A DNA stretch of 64,000 bases from Pseudescherichia sp031979925 (GTDB lineage: Bacteria; Pseudomonadota; Gammaproteobacteria; Enterobacterales; Enterobacteriaceae). Numbering within the stretch: position 1 is the stretch's first letter; every line of letters begins with the position of its first letter. Shown piece by piece: positions 60,322 to 64,000 of the stretch. The stretch covers positions 434,001 to 498,000 of the forward strand of contig NZ_DALZFB010000002.1 in assembly GCF_031979925.1 (NCBI RefSeq), read 5' to 3'. Below the pieces are notes generated by a model that was not told where the DNA came from, ran no database searches, and worked only from the letters and a program-made list of their open reading frames with translations. The translations under genes were made by a program, and so were the position numbers.

Positions 60322-61003
60322 TATTACGGTGATTACCGATAACCTGGACTATCTGCTGCTGGGCCGCGCAGCTCAGGGCGAGCCGGGCGGAGTGCTGCTG
60401 TCGGTGCTGATGACCCTCGGGGCGGCGCTGCTGGCCTTTCCCGGCGGTATCGCGCTGGCCTGCTTCGCCTGGCGTTTCAAGGGCTGGCCGCGGCGTGTGC
60501 TGTTCGCTTGGGCGGAGATCATTCGCGGCATTCCGCTGATCTTCGTCATCTTCTGGCTGTGGTTTTTACTGCCGATGCTGACCGGGGCCGATCTGCCTGG
60601 CGCGCTGACCGTGACCCTGGCGCTGGCATGGTTCACCTCCGCCTCGGTAATGTACTCCACGCTCGCTGCCATCGGCTCTCTGCCTAAGGGACAGCATGAG
60701 GCGGCGCTGGCGGGAGGCTTCAGTAGCTTTCAACTGCTGCGCTGGGTGCTGCTCCCGCAGGCGCTGCGCAACGCGCTCCCTTCGTACACGGGGTTGCTGA
60801 TTGCTCTATTAAAGGACACGTCGCTGGCGTTTATCGTCAACGTCCCAGAGCTAACCACCGTTGCAGGGCAGGTTAATAACCGCGTGCAGGTCTACCCGGC
60901 AGCGCTGTTTATCTTTACCGGGCTGGTCTACTACCTGCTCTGTACTCTGCTGGAGCACTCGGTTAAGCGCTGGCAGCGCCGCAGCTTACTGGCGGCCAAG
61001 TAG
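60311..61003 (+). CDS. Polar amino-acid ABC transporter permease
   Basis: Second HisMQ-type permease, 230 residues from ATG 60311, with an EAAL loop (EAALAGGFSSFQLLRWVLLPQAL) and PSYTGLLIALLKDTSLAF. The two permeases form the transport channel with the ATPase above. Its 3' end overlaps yeaL by 18 bases on the other strand. Confidence 0.9.
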   Translation: MIANITVITDNLDYLLLGRAAQGEPGGVLLSVLMTLGAALLAFPGGIALACFAWRFKGWPRRVLFAWAEIIRGIPLIFVIFWLWFLLPMLTGADLPGALTVTLALAWFTSASVMYSTLAAIGSLPKGQHEAALAGGFSSFQLLRWVLLPQALRNALPSYTGLLIALLKDTSLAFIVNVPELTTVAGQVNNRVQVYPAALFIFTGLVYYLLCTLLEHSVKRWQRRSLLAAK

Positions 61004-61432
61004 CAGCGACACCAGGCCTGCCGCAATCAGTGGCCCGACCGGGACGCCCCGGAACAGGGCCACGCCCAACACTGTACCCACCAGCAGCCCTGCCACCAGT
61101 GAGGGCTGCGCGCTCATCAGCGCCACGCCGCGTCCGCCAAGCCACGAGACAAAGATCCCTACCGCAATGGCGATCAGTGATTTCCAGTTTACAAAGGAGT
61201 GCAGTAGGGTGGAGGGCGGAAGCGTACCGCTGGCAATAGGGGCCATGACGCCAATGGTAAGAATGATAATCCCGATGGTCAGACCCTGTTTCTCAATCCA
61301 CGGAAAATAAGCGTTCAGCGGGGTCATGCGGATCATAATCAATACCATGATCGACACGGCAACGGTGGTGTTGTGGCTAATAAAGCCGAGAGCAGTCAGG
61401 CCAAGCAGAATAAACAGAGTGGTATCGAACAT
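60986..61432 (-). CDS. yeaL: UPF0756 (DUF441) membrane protein YeaL
   Basis: A 148-residue protein of four hydrophobic segments, nearly identical in pattern to E. coli YeaL (ALGFISHNTTVAVSIMVL; FPWIEKQGLTIGIIILTIGVM). Function unknown. In K-12 it is next to yoaI, as here. Confidence 0.92.
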   Translation of the reverse strand: MFDTTLFILLGLTALGFISHNTTVAVSIMVLIMIRMTPLNAYFPWIEKQGLTIGIIILTIGVMAPIASGTLPPSTLLHSFVNWKSLIAIAVGIFVSWLGGRGVALMSAQPSLVAGLLVGTVLGVALFRGVPVGPLIAAGLVSLLLGRQ

Positions 61433-61550
61433 AAAAGAGGATTCCAGGCAGAAATATAAGCCCGCTTACTTTACCCTATCTCCGTGTGGCAGCAGAATTT
61501 TTTCACCCCGCTACGAAAGTTCTTAAAAGTTTCACTTAAAGTCAGTTTGG

Positions 61551-61568
61551 CTGTCATTGAATGTTCAT
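61551..61568 (+). promoter_or_regulatory. Pho-box-like sequence upstream of yoaI
   Basis: CTGTCAT-TGAA-TGTTCAT has one perfect Pho-box half-site and a second that matches at 4 of 7 positions. It ends 8 bases before a TATTAT -10-like element at 61576-61581, the usual spacing for PhoB-activated promoters. Regulation by PhoB is an inference. Confidence 0.35.
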
Positions 61569-61614
61569 GTCGCTCTATTATGAATGCTGTATCGCGCAGA
61601 AAAGAGACGACAAA

Positions 61615-61719
61615 ATGAACGATCCGATGCTGACCGAGACGCTTATTATTGCCTCTTCCTTTTTAGCCATCGTCGCCGTGCTGGTGGCGTCGGTGTTTAT
61701 TTTGGAGCGTATGGGGTGA
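61615..61719 (+). CDS. yoaI: YoaI small membrane protein (34 residues)
   Basis: ATG 61615 with AGAGAC upstream; reads MNDPMLTETLIIASSFLAIV then AVLVASVFILERMG, matching E. coli YoaI (34 residues) in my memory. A single membrane helix with charges only at the ends. It overlaps an antisense 95-codon frame by 57 bases. In K-12 yoaI sits next to yeaL, as here. Confidence 0.85.
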   Translation: MNDPMLTETLIIASSFLAIVAVLVASVFILERMG

Positions 61720-61950
61720 GCCAGGGCAGGTAGAGCAGCGTCTTAAAAGCACAATAGACAGCCACGTTAGCGCCAGCGAACCCGCGCCTGAGACGATAAT
61801 GCCAAGCGCTGCTGCCAGGTCATAAATGTTCTCTACTCCATAAAGGCTTAGCGTCCCGGCAAGCGAGTAGACCTTTTCGAGCGGGAAGAGTTGTGCCCAA
61901 AGCGTAGCGCAGGTAAAAAGCCAAATCACTGAAATTAGGACGACCGCCAT
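61663..61950 (-). CDS. Possible small membrane protein of 95 residues
   Basis: Frame starting ATG 61950 with two hydrophobic segments (about residues 2-20, and 40-65, GIIVSGAGSLALTWLSIVLL). The C-terminal third is polar and low in confidence. Upstream TAAGG is 12 bases away, a weak ribosome-binding site. It overlaps yoaI on the opposite strand. I do not recognise the family. Could be spurious. Confidence 0.4.
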   Translation of the reverse strand: MAVVLISVIWLFTCATLWAQLFPLEKVYSLAGTLSLYGVENIYDLAAALGIIVSGAGSLALTWLSIVLLRRCSTCPGSPHTLQNKHRRHQHGDDG

Positions 61951-62371
61951 TATGTTTCGAAGCCTTAGGTAAGAAGAAATAGCTATTTATGTTCCTTAGT
62001 ACATAATAATGGTTTCTGTTGCTTATTATATAAGCATAAGCGGATATTACATTAAGCACAATTTGTGCCATGTCATTCATGAATGAATTTAGTTAAAATA
62101 TACCTATGATAAATGTAATTAAGACATATATAATTGCGGCAAATATGAATTAGTCACCAATCTACACTTGGCCGGAGTTACCGCATCGACTAATATAGTA
62201 AAAATGCTGCACCTAACTCATCCTTTCCCTTTGATAGAACTGGAGTATTTATCAATTTTTTTGATAATAGTGTTTACAGGAATAAAGGCGCATGTAGGGT
62301 CGTCGCGGGTAACGGCGTCTGATCTCCAGGTAAAAATATAGACTCATACGGAACAATTGAGGTGATTGATA
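61951..62371. other. AT-rich non-coding stretch
   Basis: About 420 bases, clearly more AT-rich than the flanks, with no frame I can support. No tRNA, terminator or phage attachment sequence was seen. Such patches often bind H-NS and mark transferred DNA. Confidence 0.4.
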
Positions 62372-62638
62372 GTGGTTATTTGGAAAGTTTCCCTTAAGTT
62401 GCTTTGGTTTATTACTCTCTTTTGCGTCGTGTCATGGATAGATGTTCGTCACTTCTCTGAGAACCCAATGATCAGCAACGATGCCGCAATCAAAGTCGCA
62501 TACTGGTTTAGTTCTGAGCCTACACCTGAAGACATTTATTATAGTTATGACTATATTTTAATTGTTTTTAACTTGGTATCTTCCATTATTTTATATCTCA
62601 TAACGGTAAAGTTAGTCAAAACAGTAAGGAGCAAATGA
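62372..62638 (+). CDS. Orphan membrane protein of 88 residues
   Basis: Frame from GTG 62372 with GAGGTG 7 bases upstream. It reads VIWKVSLKLLWFITLFCVVS, then IDVRHFSENPMISNDAAIKV and a second hydrophobic stretch FNLVSSIILYLITVKLV. Two membrane segments with a 30-residue acidic/polar loop. AT-rich codon usage unlike the flanking core genes. Family unknown; a small immunity-protein-like shape is possible but not shown. Confidence 0.5.
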   Translation: MVIWKVSLKLLWFITLFCVVSWIDVRHFSENPMISNDAAIKVAYWFSSEPTPEDIYYSYDYILIVFNLVSSIILYLITVKLVKTVRSK

Positions 62639-62740
62639 AATTCCTATCCCTCCGTATTTATGGCTAAAAGATGTCGGTGGTGCAGATATTAAAGGATCGG
62701 TAGACGTTAAAGATTGTGAAGGCTCTAATGTGACAGACGC
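62639..62740 (+). pseudogene. Possible gene fragment before the REP pair
   Basis: Directly after the previous stop an open stretch reads EIPIPPYLWLKDVGGADIKG, then SVDVKDCEGSNVTDAG, with no start codon of its own and no ribosome-binding site. Composition is protein-like, ending at a REP pair. It may be the 3' end of a lost gene. Uncertain. Confidence 0.3.
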
Positions 62741-62772
62741 CGGGTGGCGGCTGACGCCTTACCCGGCCTACA
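62736..62772. repeat. REP element (first of an inverted pair)
   Basis: GACGCCGGGTGGCGGCTGACG-type palindrome ending TACCCGGCCTACA, the standard REP layout, next to yeaH. Confidence 0.75.
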
Positions 62773-62788
62773 GGTTCTGCGTGCTTAT

Positions 62789-62820
62789 GTAGGCCCGTGC
62801 AAGCAGAGCGCCGCCGGGCA
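62789..62820. repeat. REP element (second of an inverted pair)
   Basis: GTAGGCCCGTGCAAGC followed by GCCGCCGGGCA in inverted orientation 17 bases from the first, making a BIME between the orphan gene region and the yeaH stop. Confidence 0.75.
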
Positions 62821-62851
62821 GCCGGTAAATCACTTTACCGGCTGGTTAGGA

Positions 62852-64000
62852 TTAACTGTGAGAATCGGACGTCTGTTTATGAAACAGTTCGCGGAAGACC
62901 GGGTAGATATCTTCCTGGTCGCGGATATGCTGCATAGCAAAGTTCTCAAACGTCGCCTGCAGGTGCTCGTATTCGCGCCACAGGGTTTGATGCGCCCGGC
63001 GGGTAATCTCGATATAGCTGTAGTAACGCACCACCGGCAAAATTTTCTTGGCCAGAATCTCATGACAGAGCGGTGAATCATCGGCCCAGTTATCGCCGTC
63101 CGAGGCCTGCGCCGCATAGATGTTCCACTGCGCCGGATCGTAACGCTCCTTCACCACCTCATCCATCAGCTTCAGCGCGCTGGAGACAATAGTCCCGCCG
63201 GTCTCCTGTGAGTAGAAGAACTCATGCTCGTCGACCTCCTTGGCTTGTGTATGGTGGCGGATATAGACCACCTCCACGTTCTTATAGGTTCTGCTCAGGA
63301 AGAGATAAAGCAGAATATAGAAACGCTTCGCCATATCCTTAGTGGACTGATCCATCGAGCCGGAGACGTCCATCAGGCAGAACATCACCGCCTGGCTGGA
63401 TGGCTCCGGTCGTTTCTCGTAGTTTTTGTAACGCAGGTCAAAGGTGTCGATAAAAGGCACACGCTCGATCTTGGCCCGCAGCTCCGCAATCTCTTTGCGC
63501 AGCCGCTCCTCTTCCAGCAGCTGGGCTGGTTCGCTGTTCGCAACGGTCGTGAGATCCGCCTCAAGGGCGCGCAGCTCGCGACGTTTACCCGCCGTCATCG
63601 CCGTACGGCGTGCCAGCGAGTTTTGCAGCGAGCGAACCACGCTGATGTTGGCAGGCACGCCGTTAGCGGTGTAGCCCGAACGGTGCGTTTTGTATTCGTT
63701 CAGCTGCCGATGCTGGTTTTTCTTCAGGTTCGGTAGCGCCAGATCTTCAAACAGCAGATCCAGATACTCATCTTTCGAGATCTGAAAGACAAACTCATCC
63801 TGACCTTCGCCATCCTGACTGGCCTGGCCCTGGCCGCTGCCCCCTCCGCCACCGCCGCCCTGCGGGCGTTCGATACGGTCATTCTGTACAAAGTGATCGT
63901 TACCAGGATGAACACGATTGCGCAGGCCACCGCGCCCCTGGTGGAACATCGGTTCGCTAATATCTTCTGAAGGAATAGAGACGGACTCGCCGCTCTCTAC
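62852..64000 (-). CDS. yeaH: UPF0229 protein YeaH, 5' end beyond the window
   Basis: C-terminal about 380 residues of YeaH; the start lies beyond base 64000, since the frame remains open and homologous to the edge (VESGESVSIPSEDISEP before the first visible ATG at 63949). A glycine-rich linker (GGGGGGSGQGQASQDG) precedes a von Willebrand factor A-type domain with the metal site DVSGSMD. It is transcribed with the kinase yeaG in E. coli and linked to stress and nitrogen starvation. Confidence 0.93.
   Translation of the reverse strand, partial: VESGESVSIPSEDISEPMFHQGRGGLRNRVHPGNDHFVQNDRIERPQGGGGGGGSGQGQASQDGEGQDEFVFQISKDEYLDLLFEDLALPNLKKNQHRQLNEYKTHRSGYTANGVPANISVVRSLQNSLARRTAMTAGKRRELRALEADLTTVANSEPAQLLEEERLRKEIAELRAKIERVPFIDTFDLRYKNYEKRPEPSSQAVMFCLMDVSGSMDQSTKDMAKRFYILLYLFLSRTYKNVEVVYIRHHTQAKEVDEHEFFYSQETGGTIVSSALKLMDEVVKERYDPAQWNIYAAQASDGDNWADDSPLCHEILAKKILPVVRYYSYIEITRRAHQTLWREYEHLQATFENFAMQHIRDQEDIYPVFRELFHKQTSDSHS

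Noticed and set aside
61820..62080. 86-codon minus-strand frame in the AT-rich patch
   Set aside because: Low-complexity AT-rich translation with no ribosome-binding site; overlaps a better supported frame.
62744..63076. 110-codon plus-strand frame opposite the yeaH 3' end
   Set aside because: Shadow of yeaH and it runs through a REP pair.

Overview
This is chromosomal DNA of a gamma-proteobacterium in the family Enterobacteriaceae. From about 1 to 47,790 almost every gene matches, in order and orientation, the E. coli K-12 segment from fabF to icd. Proteins are near full length and close to the E. coli versions as I remember them. GC is moderately high, and several features point to an Enterobacter-like relative rather than Escherichia itself: bhsA is absent beside comR, there is a block between ptsG and fhuE, and icd is joined to genes that sit near yeaH-yeaL in K-12. 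No rRNA, tRNA or CRISPR array was found.

Layout. (1) 2-5,024: end of fabF, then pabC-mltG-tmk-holB-ycfH, tightly overlapped. (2) 5,025-6,802: ptsG with a conserved regulatory leader (CRP-like site, Mlc-like operator, SgrS target). (3) 6,830-11,786: an accessory block not present at this position in K-12: an old-yellow-enzyme reductase, an MscS-type channel, a plasmid-type hok/mok/sok toxin locus, a fragment of a Dsb-like protein, and a cysteine hydrolase with a GlxA-type regulator. (4) 11,806-27,382: fhuE, hinT-ycfL-lpoB-thiK-nagZ-ycfP, ndh with an FNR box, ycfJ, a new 49-residue membrane microprotein, comR, ldtC, mfd, ycfT. (5) 27,661-32,575: lolCDE, nagK, cobB. (6) 32,677-36,505: potABCD. 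(7) 36,766-47,793: pepT, a REP-associated tyrosine transposase, roxA, phoPQ with a PhoP box, purB-hflD, mnmA, nudJ-rluE and icd.

(8) 47,800-50,470: a small accessory segment holding a CtaG-like/DUF2243 membrane pair, a histidine phosphatase and a ParD/RelE-like toxin-antitoxin operon with a perfect 19-bp palindrome. Two similar hairpin terminators bound it. (9) 50,502-64,000: genes that in K-12 lie elsewhere (yncL; dgcP-yoaJ; nimT; yeaL-yoaI; yeaH), mixed with a LysE-type exporter, a GAF-EAL phosphodiesterase, a DUF523 protein, a CTP-synthase-like amidotransferase and a complete polar amino-acid ABC transporter. An AT-rich patch lies before yeaH.

How genes work together. Several loci concern the cell envelope: mltG, lpoB, nagZ, nagK and ldtC act on peptidoglycan or its recycling, and lolCDE sorts lipoproteins, including LpoB and YcfL encoded here. 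Sugar and amine transport (ptsG, potABCD), respiration (ndh, icd), and Mg2+/phosphate-type signalling (phoPQ, yoaI) are also represented. A diguanylate cyclase and a phosphodiesterase, both with GAF sensors, flank the microprotein gene yoaJ. Four genes for proteins of 24-49 residues (yoaJ, yncL, yoaI and one unrecognised) were found by reading short frames with good ribosome-binding sites. Comparisons with E. coli, plasmid R1 and others are from memory, not from a search.
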